A stretch of DNA of 64,000 bases from Gnetum montanum (taxonomy: Eukaryota > Streptophyta > Gnetopsida > Gnetales > Gnetaceae). Shown one piece after another: positions 13,098 to 23,889 of the stretch; position 1 is the first letter of the stretch, and each line of letters begins with the position of its first letter. The stretch spans positions 1,921,523-1,985,522 of the forward strand of contig MNCI01004872.1 of NCBI GenBank assembly GCA_015680685.1, given 5' to 3'. The notes under the pieces were generated by a model. The model was not told the DNA's origin, did no database searches, and worked only from the letters and a program-made list of their open reading frames with translations. The translations under genes were made by a program, and so were the position numbers.

Positions 13098-13478
13098 TTA
13101 AGTTTGACGAATGGCTATGACCAATGTGGGATCAACTATGGTAGGGTAGGCAGGAGTGGAAGATGAAGGTACCATGCCCATGGAGAAAACAAAGGCATGA
13201 GAGAAAGGCTCTGTGTCCTTGTGGGTTAATTTTTGGAACAATCCCCCTAGGATTTTTTTAGGCTCATATCTTGTCCTAAATTCATCCTCCTTCTCTTGTT
13301 GCTCCTTTGAGCTATGCTTGTCATCCTCTTCCTCCATCTCAATCAATTGGGCTAGGATGCCCACATATATGTCATTGAGAGGTATTTGGTCACAGGGGGA
13401 AGGGATGTACTCTTTGCCATTATGATGGCTGAGTTCAAACCCCCTTTTGGCATCTACTTTCAAACATGGAATCATCAT
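13098..13478 (-). pseudogene. Gag N-terminal segment (element K)
   Basis: A 126-codon minus-strand frame rich in Glu, Asp and Lys, with EMEEEDDKHSSKEQQEKEDE near its middle and a Pro/Ser/Thr-rich end. No recognised domain. Its place directly upstream, on the minus strand, of the Gag core supports a Gag N-terminal or linker role. It is a decayed frame; the true start is not certain. Confidence 0.45.
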
Positions 13479-13499
13479 GCCTACCTACATTTTGGCACA

Positions 13500-14051
13500 A
13501 ATGTAGTTATATCGATCTTCATTTATAGTAGCAAAGTTAAGGCTTTTTCCACTAACTCTTAAAGACTGCCTACATTAAATGATAGTAGGGTCTTTGGGAT
13601 CATAGATCCTCATGGCTTGTTGGCTAGGACCTTTACTAGTGAAGGGGAAAGGTAATTTGGTGGATTACTGAAAATACATTATTATAGTGCTAAAAATGGC
13701 TTAAAATAGGCTATAAAAGGCAAAGTTGGACATAAATCCCAATAAGTGAAATTTAAAAATGATAAAAGGAAGAAAAAATGGCTGAAATGGAGCATTTTCT
13801 ATAATTAGTGAGTGGGGGATAAGGTGGGTTTACCCCTTTACGAAAAATAGAAAGCTATGAAAGTTGGTAACAAGCCTCACTCATATTGGCCCCTTAATTG
13901 CCTCTATGCTTGATATGGCAAGGGGGAAAGAAGGGAGTGAGATGAGGAGAATCTCATACCTTTCTAATCCAATGTTGATGAGGGGGAAAAGTCTGAAAAA
14001 TAAAATTGCGATGTGCTTGAAAATGAAAAAGTGTGGAATTGCCACCAAAGA
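13500..14051 (-). other. Leader region of element K
   Basis: Lies between the LTR-like block and gag. No gene supported; a hydrophobic minus-strand frame crosses it but looks fortuitous. On the minus strand TGGTGGCAATTCCACAC immediately follows the proposed LTR end (about 14,051-14,033) and could be a degraded primer-binding site. I cannot assign the tRNA. Confidence 0.35.
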
Positions 14052-14924
14052 TGCATGAGAAAACACTAGAAAAACTAGAAGTAAGAGAAAAAACAAAACA
14101 AAAATTAGAGCATGAATGTTACAAGAGATATAGCTCCAGACAAATTTGCATGTAAATGAAATTACAAAGATGATAATTACCACATTAACATTGTAACAAG
14201 GTAACAATATTAAGAACAATTGCTCTACCTTTATAATTCAAGAGACCTGCAACACATAAGGTTAGACCTACCAAAGCATCAAGTCAATATCAAGATCACC
14301 AACAAGAGTGCTTAATTGATAAGGTTGAACAAAGAATGCTTGTAAAACAAAAATCCTAAATTTATATAAAATCCCTAGGTTTTTCCATGTTAACACATAA
14401 ATAATAGTTCACAATATATTATTCAATTAATAAATTCCATAATATGAGAAAAGCTCACCCAAAGTCCTAGCATGTTTTGGAAAATTCCAAGTTTAATAAA
14501 GAAGAAATAGAATAAATCTTAAGAGTATTTTTATAAAAGGATAGTATTTCCAAAATATCCAACTACTAGTTCACAACATGTACCACCATCCTAACAACCT
14601 AGTCTTAGTAAGAAAATAGTAAGATATTAGTAATTTCTAAATATAAGTAAAAAAATCTAAATAAAATTATATATTTTTAAATTATATTAGATGTTTCCTA
14701 AAATAAGAATATTTAGAGAAAGAAATTTACAATTTATAAAAAGGTAATTTTTAATAAAAGTTTTATTAAAGATTATAAAAATTATATATAAATAAAATAC
14801 ATGAAAGATCATAAGATCAAATCCTTATTAGCATTAACAAGTTAACAAAATAGATAAGCTATGACATAGGTTAATGAAAGAATAATAAAGCATACACCAT
14901 CGGTTAGGAATAGAGGGTCGTACA
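14052..14924 (-). repeat. LTR-like block J1, putative 5' LTR of element K
   Basis: About 830 bp of it matches 62,620-63,490 in the same orientation, including shared runs such as CATGTAAATGAAATTACAAA, AATCCCTAGGTT and TTTCCAAAATATCCAACTA. On the minus strand it could begin TGTACGACCC (from 14,924) and end ATGCA (14,052), giving TG...CA ends and a length typical of an LTR. Its position directly upstream (minus strand) of leader and gag supports this. No second K LTR is visible to the left. Confidence 0.5.
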
Positions 14925-15560
14925 TCCTCCCACCCCCTTCTCAAGGAATCTTTCTCTTGGAAGATTAGAGAGGTAGGTACACCATTTTTCAATTTACATT
15001 AAGCTTCTAGAAAGTGGTAACACCTTCATATCATTCCAACATCCTTCCCTTGAGGAACTGCCATAATTTCATATGGTTTAATTTTGGGGTTATTGCTGAT
15101 GGATTCTTTATCTTTCTTAAACTTAGGAGAAATCTCCTTAATGTGACTAGGTTTCTTATAATAAAAACAAGTCCTTACATCACCTTGACCATTAGGTTGA
15201 TAGTAAGTTGGGAAATATTTATGTGATTCTTCTTGTTTAGTTCTTGGTACTTTGTTCCTTCTATCATTAGTTCTAGTTAGAGGATCCTTCTTTGGTATTT
15301 TCTTAGTTGAACCATCTTAAACTCCAACTTTTATCTAATACCTCTCCATATATAATATGCACATATGTGCTTCCTCATATTCTGTTATAAAACATATATA
15401 AAAAATGGTGTTTTATAAATGGACTTAGGTACTTTAAAACTATTTTTTCATATGATTCATCATCATTTACAATATGTGGAACATATTTAATTAATTCAAA
15501 AAATTTAATATTAATGAGGAGCTTCCTTAGATTCCATAATCCAAACTTACTCAAGTGCAA
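14925..15560 (-). pseudogene. Gypsy gag remnant with zinc knuckle (second family)
   Basis: The minus strand reads FFELIKYVPHIVNDDESYEK near 15,500-15,440, which fits the chromovirus Gag pattern FxxLSxYxPxLVxDExxK. Downstream (15,190-15,120) comes CFYYKKPSHIKEISPKFKK, a zinc knuckle in which two ligand Cys are lost (YY for YC, IS for xC). Several stops lie between. No protease, RT or integrase of this copy is present, so it is a scrap cut off on both sides. Confidence 0.6.
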
Positions 15561-15965
15561 AGAACCAACACAAATTCATCATGGAATACTAAAACAAATG
15601 AACTTTATTCTTGCTCATAGAATATGATTACAATGCAAAAAGGAAGAAAATACAATCCTAAGAACATATAATTCATTAACAAAACCCTTACACTACTCTT
15701 AATATAAGTTAGATAATCAAGGATGATCACACATACTCTCAATTTCTCAAGAAGATTTCTCTTACAATTTCTCTAGCACAGGTTAGCTTGAATTGAGTAT
15801 TAGCCCTTTTCTCTTGTGTCTTGGGCCTTTTATAGCTTTTCCAAGTGTTGGTTCGCCTTTTCCAAACATTGTAATACCTTGAAAATTGCACCTTTTCTTT
15901 AAAAATGATCTTAATCAGGATTGTGAATGGCTATGAATTGTAGTATCCTTACAACTATCTTCCTA
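15561..15965 (-). repeat. LTR fragment with TATA box, minus orientation
   Basis: The minus strand carries AAAAGCTATAAAAGGCCC (15,841-15,824), a strong TATA box, followed about 230 bp later by AGCAAGAATAAAGTTC (15,616-15,600), a polyadenylation-type signal. That order and spacing fit U3-R-U5 of an LTR. It abuts the gag scrap to its left on the expected side and is cut on the right by a copia LTR. Confidence 0.5.
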
Positions 15966-16445
15966 TGTTAAGATTACATCCATGTAAGAGATAGTGTGTC
16001 ATGCAAACAACCTTTAGCAAGTTAAAAAGCAAACAAAGCAAAAAGAAGATCTAAATTTATCATTATCTTAAGCTAGAAGACAAAAGGATTTTTATTTTAT
16101 TAAAATGAATTGATGAATGAATGTACTTTTTTATCATAATTTATCATCTTTTTATATTATTTTTCACTTTTTATAATTGAAAATGTCTTTTCATTAACCT
16201 CAAATATGGCCTCAATATTTTTCTATAAATTTTATGGCCAGATATTGATATGTTGAATTGGTTTTGAATCAATAAAAGCTTACTACAAATTTTTTACCTC
16301 AAGTTGACTATTCATCTTTCTAAGTTTTAATTTTTCTTTCTCACATCTAATCCTATCCTCACACATATTTGCAAGAATTTGGTTCAAATCACCATCTTAT
16401 CAAGTCAAGCACTCATCATTATCTTCTTTTGTGCTCTTTCAAGGA
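15966..16445 (+). repeat. Ty1/copia LTR (5' or solo) of family G
   Basis: About 480 bp that matches the LTR at 59,795-60,282 along its length, starting TGTTA and sharing runs such as TTTTTATTTTATTAAA and AATATTTTTCTATAAATTT. The last few bases expected (TTGACA) are missing where the gypsy LTR at 16,446 begins. It may be the 5' LTR of the copia element whose pol lies at 56.4-59.8 kb, separated by the nested gypsy block, or a solo LTR. Confidence 0.65.
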
Positions 16446-17390
16446 TGATAATCGGAGTAGGTTCACTTTTATTAATTTAACATTCAATTTTTGCTAGGTC
16501 TAGATATTATGAAAGATAACTCAATGTGCTAGAAAATTAGAAAACTAGCTATCTTTAATTAATTAAAGAGAAGATTACTATAGGATTCCACAACTTACAA
16601 CATCCAAATCACTCACAAACACTTAATGATTCTACAAAGCATGAGGTTCTACAGCCACACAGATATTTCCCTCAATGTAAGGCACAACCAAATAAGAATC
16701 TCTTCCATAATGAAGAATTAAGATCTTAACATATAAACAAGAACACAAGAAAGAGAGGCTAAACACATACATAATTAATATTAGAGCTACAACCCAATCA
16801 TGCATTCATGGAGTGTGCTCTCATTACATATTCTGCTAACTCTCCCTTACAAAAATATGAAACAATCACAATATTTATGGAAAAGCCAAGATAAGAAACT
16901 TAGAAATATTTTCCCAAGCTTAACTTGAATATTCACATTATTTCTATATTTTTCTATATTCTCTTGGCCATTTTCTAATGGGAAACTCTAAATTTAGAAG
17001 CTTGCTTGGCCATATGGATCATATCTAGTGTTCCTTGGGACATCTATCTATTAAGAACCACTTACAAGAGAGACATCTTTAAAACTTGGGAGATGTTTAC
17101 TGTGCATGAGAGAAGTCTTCATAATAGTAGAGACATATCTCCAAAGACATCTTCACAATAGTAGGGATGTCTCACAAAAGACATCTCTAGTTCGGGAGAG
17201 AGATCTTAGTTTTGGGAGAGACATCTCTAGTTCTTGGTAGCTGTCTATAGCATCTACTAGACATCTCTTGTAAAGAATTAGCCCTTGGCCCAAATGTTTA
17301 ATTTACCTTCAAGACATATTCACAAAGCTTAAAACCTACAAAAATCATCTATAGGAAAGAGAAAAGGGAATTGGAAGAGATGTTCCTACA
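16446..17390 (-). repeat. Element D 3' LTR (minus orientation)
   Basis: About 945 bp, matching four other copies (20,098-20,881 and 26,793-27,710 in the same orientation; 20,882-21,762 and 54,833-55,748 inverted). On the minus strand it begins TGTAGGAACATC at 17,390 and ends near 16,446. The first 350 bp on the minus strand are packed with AGATGTCT/AGACATCT words. A purine-rich tract (GAACGATAGTAGAAATAG) lies just outside its start, at 17,408-17,391, as expected for a polypurine tract. Confidence 0.8.
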
Positions 17391-17429
17391 CTATTTCTAC
17401 TATCGTTCAAAAAGCAAACTAATGTGAAC

Positions 17430-18190
17430 ATTTTTAGGATTTTCCAATCTCTTATAGCCCTTACCTTGGTAGCATTCATCTGAATTTGGTTTTTATAAAT
17501 CACATTTCCCAAATATGTTATTTCCCTCTTGAAGAAATGGTCATTACATTGATCACTAAATGTGGCTTCTTCAATTTTAGACATACTCTCTTCAAGTCAT
17601 TTGAGTGCTTCTCCTCATTATACCAAAATATCATCAAAACGAAAATACAATACTTACCAATCAAGTCATTTAGCACATCATGCATCAATTTCATGAATGT
17701 AGTAGACCCATTTCATAGCTCAAATGACATCACCAACCACTCAAATAATTCATCTGATGTTTTGAATGATGTCTTCCATTCATCACCAAGCTTGATCTGA
17801 ATTTGATGATATTCACTTTTCAAATCAATTTTGCTAAACAATTTTGCATTGGTAAGAAATCAAGGATATCATCCATGCTTGGAATAGAAAACTTGTACCT
17901 CATTGTTATCTTGTTCACTACCCTAGAATCAATGCACATCCTCCATTTATTATTGTACTTCTTTGACACAAGAACTACTAGAATTGCACAAGGTGAAATG
18001 GATTTCCTTAAGAAGTCATTTGCAACTAACTTTTCTACATGCCTTTGTAATTCTGCCTACTAATTTGATATCATCTAGTATGCTCTCCTTTGGAATGGTA
18101 GCATCAAGAATAAAATCAATTTGGTGCACATCCAATTCCCCCTTAAACACTTTGGGAAATTGCTTCTTCAGGCCTATCTATTGGAAGTTC
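17430..18190 (-). pseudogene. Element D reverse transcriptase remnant
   Basis: Minus-strand reading gives [17 protein letters not shown] near 17,830, then [10 protein letters not shown] (family WLVMPFGL), a badly decayed catalytic box, and MNATKVRAIRDWKILKMF at 17,474-17,421, the connection before RNase H. In intact chromoviruses this is followed by LRSFLGL and RNase H; here the sequence jumps straight to the polypurine tract and 3' LTR. RNase H and integrase are therefore deleted. Multiple stops and frameshifts are present. It would have copied element RNA into cDNA. Confidence 0.8.
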
Positions 18191-18860
18191 TACCTACATA
18201 TCATCATGATTAGAAGAAAATGTTGATATAAAAACAAAACCAAAATTAGTTTTATCATGTTCATTAATGTATTTCTTCTCTCCTTGAAGGATTAAGAAAG
18301 CATTAAGTAAACTTTTCTACCTCACTTGTTCAACTATTATAGGAATTAACTCATGGATTCTATTAGATCTAGCTACACTTCATACATTTTCTTCTTCATC
18401 AAATTGAGAACCATTGTCAAAATTCGAAGATCTATGAAGACTTATATTAGCATAATCAATTTGAAGCACATCACATTTCAAAACATCATGAAAACTCTTG
18501 TTTTTAATTTTTAAAGCATATTACTCTCTCACCTCTTGAAAGTAATCCCTAGATAATCAATGTATCTTGTAGAGTCTACGATAAGGATTAGTTAAGAGAA
18601 AACTAATCGAGAAACTACCCTAAATGAATAGCATTTTCTTGTTCTCTCCCATTAGTCAAAAGATGAATCCATTCACTTCTAAGTAAACATCTAGCCCTAA
18701 TTCGAAATAATATTTTTCTAGTATGAATGGTTTCCTCTATCCACATTCCCCATGAATCAAAAAGAATTTAACATAGAAAATTTCTTAATCATGGGAGCAT
18801 TAGAATTATCTCTTTAAAGAGCTTAAATTAATGTCTCCTCCACCTCCATGGTTTGTACAT
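18191..18860 (-). pseudogene. Element D protease/RT N-terminal region, decayed
   Basis: Lies between the zinc knuckle and the RT in the expected place. Readable scraps include KQFPKVFKGELDVHQIDFILD (about 18,165-18,103, the RT lead-in, family FPxVFxEELPxxRxxDFxID). The protease active site is not recognisable. Stops are frequent. Confidence 0.55.
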
Positions 18861-20080
18861 ATTTTCCCTTGGCTACCTTAAGAAGTAGACATTTCCATTG
18901 CTTGTTTTCTCATTATTTATACTTGAAGCACTAAATCTTAGATGATTTTTTGCCTTAACCCTTTATTACCTTGCCTTTTTTCATCTTTGCTTTTCCCTTC
19001 TTATCACCCTTTTTTTTCTTTTTTTCATGGATTTCATCTTTGTCTTCATGCTTAGACTTAGATCCCTTCTTAGATTTGGATTCTCATTTCTTCCCTTAGA
19101 AGCTTGTTTGTCCCTACTTCTAAATCCATTGAGTTTCTTTTTTACCTTGAGTGCCAAATTATAACCCTCATCAAAATTTTGAAGCTTATAGAATGAAACA
19201 TCCTATTGATACATCATTTTGAGACCTCTTGGAAAGATTGAAGCTTATTCATACTCCTTATAGTTCACCTTAGCTTTATGGAATAGTTCACAAAATTCAA
19301 TGTAAAAACACTTAACATCTTTATCATCTTGCCTTATAAATTTCAACTTCATGATGGTCCCTTGTCTCTAATGAGAATTTTTAGATTTCCTCCTTAATCT
19401 ATATTTCATTAGGTTTTAATCTTTGATAGGTTGGCCATTTTGTATTCCAAAAGCTTGGAACTCCTTTTTCCATCAAGTAGAAGTCATATCTTCTAATATG
19501 GATGTAGCAATAGGTACCTATAATTGATTTGGTATCTCTTCCAATTCAAAGGTCTTATTAAGTGTCTTCAACCAACTTGAAAAAGTTTTGGTACCATCTA
19601 CATTATTAAAATTCTTTAGTTATGCATGCAAAATTTGAAATAACTTTTGAATATTCTAAAAAGCCTTGTTTCATCTTCCTCATCAAGCTTGAAATGGGAA
19701 GTAGTGGTCATTGATGGAGCTCTTGAAACTTTGACATAAGGAACTAGATTCCATCCCATTGGAATCCTTGGCTAATTGGTTTCTACACTCCCATAGCTAG
19801 ATTTTCCTTCCTTATCATTCCCTCCAACTAGCTACAAAATGATTTTGTTACCATTCAAACATGAATGCTCATCATCTCAACATGTCTAAATATGGCATAG
19901 ACCTACATTTCTTTCTACCTTGATACTGATCTTTATCCAATCAAGAAACCATTAGTTGAAAGATATGTTTTATGCTTTCCATGTCTTTATGTAAGACTTA
20001 TCCCTATTTCTTCTTAGACGCTATCCAAATTTGAAAAAATCCTCAACCAGTTTAAAGTAACAATCAACAAAAAAGCTAGG
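18861..20080 (-). pseudogene. Element D gag remnant
   Basis: The minus strand reads SSKI-CFKYK--ENKQWKC at about 18,945-18,890, a destroyed form of the zinc knuckle seen intact as CFKCGEWEHKQWKYS in sister element E (26.7 kb). Upstream are a Lys/Asp/Glu-rich linker (19,120-18,960) and Gag core pieces aligning with E's gag. Near 19,190 it reads YNLALKVKKK where E reads YDLVLKVEKK. D and E are thus one family. Stops and frame changes are throughout. Confidence 0.7.
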
Positions 20081-20083
20081 CTA

Positions 20084-20097
20084 AGCTTCAATACTAA
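20084..20097 (-). promoter_or_regulatory. Degraded tRNA-iMet primer-binding site of element D
   Basis: The plus strand reads GCTTCAATACTAA, a decayed form of GCTCTGATACCA, the complement of the plant initiator-Met primer site TGGTATCAGAGC. It stands just inside the 5' LTR, at the right place for minus-strand priming. Confidence 0.55.
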
Positions 20098-20881
20098 TAA
20101 CTCTAGACTAGGTTTAAACATATTAATTTAGCTTAAATTTCCACTAAATCAAAATATTATGAAACATAATTTAATATTCTAGAAAACAAGAAAACTAACT
20201 AGCTTCAGTTAATGAAAAGAAGATTACAACAAGGATCCACAATCCACAGCATCTAACTCACTGACAAAAACTTAACAATGCTGTAAAGGATAAGGCTTTA
20301 TGATCATACAATGATTTTCCTCAATGTAAGACACAATTTAATGAGGACATCTCCCAGAACTTAGCATTGACAACTCAACGTATAAGTAAGAACACAAGAA
20401 GCACAGGTCAAACACACACATAAATGACCTTGGAACTATAACCCAATCATGCACTTATACAATGTGTTCTCATGATATCTCTTGCCAACTCTCCCTCATA
20501 AAAACATGAAAAAACCATCATATTTATTGGAAAACCAGGATAAAACATTGTTTTTATATTTTTCTATCTCTTCTAGTTATTTCCCAATTTGCAACTATGC
20601 ATTTAGAAGTTTCCTTGACCATACAGGTCATCTCTAGCCTTTCTTGGGGCATGTTTTTGTCAAAAATTGCTTGTAAGAGAGATGTATTCAAAACTTGTGA
20701 AATGTCTCATACACATGAGAGACATCTCCATAATAGTTAAGGCATCTCACTAGAGACATCTTTGGTTCAGGGAAGACATCTCACTTGGGACATATCAATT
20801 TCAAGAGATATGTCTCCACTTCTTGGTAGACATCTCTAATATCTTCAAGATGTCTCTTATGAAGACTCAAATCTTAGTCTA
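20098..20881 (-). repeat. Element D 5' LTR, distal part (split by element E)
   Basis: Minus-oriented copy of the AGATGTCT-rich LTR. It aligns from its left end to about 20,880 and then stops about 80 bp short of the expected TACA terminus. The missing end (AGTCTAAAACCTACAAAACCATCT) is found at 55,749-55,825, directly beyond element E's 3' LTR. So E inserted into this LTR. Confidence 0.75.
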
Positions 20882-21762
20882 GTGTAGGAAAACCTCTTTA
20901 AATGTTTTTTCTCTACCATAAAAATGGTTTTTATAGGTTTTAGGATCTAGGAAGATGTCTTGAAGATTAGAAAGATGTCTTGGCCATGAGCTAGATCTTC
21001 ATAGGAGATGTTTCAGATGTGAAAGAGATGACATATCTAGAGTGGAGATGTCTCAAGGAAGACATCTCATGTGAGACATCCCAAACCTATAGGAGATTTC
21101 TAAGCTTCTAAGAAGACATATTCCATTGATTAGAGATGTCTTCCTTGAATATTAGAGTTTTGTAAAAAAAACATCTTAACAAGCTTCAAGATGATTTTTA
21201 TGGCTAGGGCAACTTCTGAATTTGTAGGTTCACATTGGAAAATAGCTAGGAGAAGATAGAAAAAAATAGAAATCACATCTAATCTTCAAGTTGAACTTGG
21301 AGAAAGGTTTCTAGGATTCTTATCTTGGTTTTTTAATAAATATTATGATTGTTTTATTTTTTTGACATAGATAGTTGGTAAGATAATGTCATGAGAGCAC
21401 ATTGAATGAGTGCATGATTAGGTTGCAACTCCAAGATTAATTTTATATGTATTGGCTTTTGTTTTCTTGTAGTCTTTCTTGTGAGTTAAGACCTTAGTTT
21501 TGAGTTGTGGGAGAGATTCTCTTTCAATTATGCCTTGCATTAAGGACAATCATTTTATGGTTATAGAGCTTCAAGCTCTGCAATATCATTTAAATGTGTG
21601 AGTGGATGTTTTATGATTGAGGAACCACTATTGTAATCTTCATTTCAATAATGGAAGATAGCTAGTTTTCTCATTTTCTAGCATATTGAATTACCTTTTT
21701 ATAATATATATATTTAGTAGGAATTGAAAGGTTAAATTAATAGGAGTGAACTTACTTTAGCA
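20882..21762 (+). repeat. Element E 5' LTR
   Basis: Plus-oriented, 881 bp, begins TGTAGGAAAACC and ends CTTTAGCA. Pairs with the 916-bp 3' LTR at 54,833-55,748. It stands head to head with D's LTR, giving an almost perfect-looking inverted repeat across 20,882. It holds many AGATGTCT words in its first 250 bp. Confidence 0.8.
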
Positions 21763-21766
21763 TTAT

Positions 21767-21785
21767 TGGTACAAGAGTGTTAGGT
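21767..21785 (+). promoter_or_regulatory. tRNA-iMet primer-binding site of element E
   Basis: TGGTACAAGAGTGTTAGGT starts 4 bases after the LTR's terminal CA and resembles the plant initiator-Met primer site TGGTATCAGAGC with one substitution and one shift. This is typical of Ty3/gypsy chromoviruses. Confidence 0.65.
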
Positions 21786-21826
21786 TGATTATTTTTTTAA
21801 CTTGGTTGAGGACTTTGTCAATTTAA

Positions 21827-22695
21827 ATGGTGCCTAAGAAGAAATAAGTACAAGCCTTGCACAGACACATGGAGAGAATGAAGTATACCTTTTAACTAAT
21901 GATTACTCAATTAGATGAGAACAATGAAAAGATAGGCAGAAATGTCAATCCCAACCATATTTTGACTTGTGAAGATGATGAGGATTCATGTTTAGAAAGT
22001 GAAGAAGTCTCTTAGTTAGGTGAAGGACATGATGAGAAAGGACAATCCATATACAGAAGTATAGGAACCCATCAGCCAAGGATTCTAATGGGAGGAAATC
22101 CATTTCCTTATATTAGAGTTTTGAGAGCTTCATTTGTGGTCACTAATTCTTCTCTTGGAAATATTGATGAGGAAGATGAAGCAAGGATGGCTAGAGCATT
22201 CAAAAATGTCTCCAAACTTTCATATGTAGAATTGAAGACTTTCAATATGTGTAGATGGCATTAATACTTTCTCAAGTTGGATAAAGGTACTTGAAAATAT
22301 TTTTGAATTCCAAGAGGTACCAAAACAATTATAGGTACCTATTGCTGAATCTAGATTAGAAGGTATAACTTCTACTTTTTGGAAAAAGGAGTCCTACGAT
22401 CATGAATGGATATATGGAAACCTTTTTAGGAATTGAATCCTGATGAAATATAGGTTAAGGGGGAAATTTGAATAGTCTTCTCAAAGACAGAAAACCATTA
22501 TGAAGTTGAAATTATTAAGGCAAGATGACAAAGATGTCAAGGATTTTTATATCAAATTTCCTGATCTATTTCATGGAGCTAAAGTAAACATGAAGAAGTA
22601 TGAGTAAGATTCAATCTTTCTATAAGGTCTCAAAATGGTGTATCACTATGAATCTATGAGCCTCAAACTCTTCATGAAGCTTATGATTTGGTACT
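21827..22695 (+). pseudogene. Element E gag, first part
   Basis: ATG at 21,827 opens MVPKKK, then stops break the frame. Readable parts are an acidic stretch (CEDDEDSCLESEE near 21,975), GNPFPYIRVLRASF near 22,100, EDEARMARAFKNVSKLSY near 22,180, a Gag core with WIKVLENIFEFQEVPK near 22,275, and KLLRQDDKDVKDFYIKFPDL near 22,515. It ends at Tyr-Asp-Leu-Val, where element L is inserted. Joining across L at the GTACT duplication restores the same phrase found in D's gag. Gag would form the particle. Confidence 0.75.
22691..22695 (+). repeat. Target-site duplication GTACT of insertion L, left
   Basis: GTACT here and ATACT at 26,460-26,464 flank L. Removing L plus one copy gives TTTGGTACTCAAGGTAGAAA, which matches TTGGCACTCAAGGTAAA in the uninterrupted gag of element D (minus strand, about 19.2 kb). 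Confidence 0.8.
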
Positions 22696-22728
22696 TGTTG
22701 GTGACCATTTGGGACTAGACCACCAACA

Positions 22729-23800
22729 TTAGATGCCTCTATTCTCTCGTGACTGAGGTCATAGGATCAAAGGTGTTCTTCAAACAAGGTTTAGATGCTT
22801 ATTGATCTTTGGAAATACCAATGCCCAAATACCTTCAAATAAATTCAGTAGTTATAAAACAAACTAGTCATGAGTATGTGTTTGTTGTGAATGTTGAAAT
22901 GGTTGGGTTGTGTATAAAACTATAATCATCTATTATAAAAGAAATTCAGCTATCTTTGCCAAATACTATGAGTTGTTGAAGATTCCTATTTTGTCTAATC
23001 ACTTAGTCTATATGGTTCCTATAGTATGTTACTTGCAAAAAATAAGATTTTGCAAAAACATTTGAGCATAATTTTGCCAATCAACTCTTAATTTCCCCCC
23101 AAAGAGAAAGTTCCACAAGAAAACTAGAAATAAAGCAAGATTCAAAGGACTTAGAAAGAGAAAGAAAAGAAAGGAAATTTGCATGAAATGTAAAAATATT
23201 TAAGCAAGATAAATTGACACGAGAAAACACTTCACATTAAAGCTATTTCTAATTCAATAACTATGAATTGCCAAAACCTTCTATGCTCAACAAGCAATTT
23301 CACAAAAGACAATACTATTATACTACCAAAAATGCTACATAAATGACAAAGTACGAGTCTTTATTTTGGCTAGTTAATAGTTGTCAAAGATTACATTCAA
23401 CTAAGCTTTCATAAAATTTGACAATTTCAAAATTGAAATACTAAGGTAATACACTTTAAAAATAAAAAAGTTATTTCAGTCCCATCAAAATACCAAAGAT
23501 TTTCCTAGATTCTCTATGCTCAAAACAAGCTATTTTGTTAAGACATTACTATTAAATTGCTCTTGAGGCTTTTTAACAATATAAGCTCTTCTATGGCAAA
23601 TCTTAATAGGAGTCTAATATTGTGCAAAAATAGAGCTATAAAAAAAACCTAGGACAAATCCCAAAATTAAATGCCAAACATGATACTATCTAAACTATTA
23701 GTGAAGCAACTAAAACAAAATGGAAAGAAATGAACTCACAAAATTAAAACAAAATAGTTCAATTGATAAATTAGCAAGCCATCTTATAAGCTTCAAAATC
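22729..23800. other. AT-rich left part of insertion L
   Basis: No gene recognised on either strand; many short stops. On the minus strand at its right side GCTTTTTATAACATC (23,877-23,891 plus strand) reads as a TATAAAAAGC promoter-like word directed leftwards. Nothing else supported. Confidence 0.4.
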
Positions 23801-23889
23801 TTCTTCTAGATCTTCCCCTCACACCCCTCTCCCCACACCTACAAAAACCAATTCTTGTTAAAATCCACCCTTGAAGCCCTTTTTATAAC

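Noticed and set aside
13881-14219. Hydrophobic 112-codon minus-strand frame resembling a membrane protein
   Set aside because: It crosses the proposed LTR-leader boundary of element K and its hydrophobicity follows from T-rich DNA on the minus strand; no conserved motif.
17486-18226. Plus-strand frames of 86-104 codons
   Set aside because: They lie opposite the element D reverse transcriptase, which has recognisable motifs on the minus strand.
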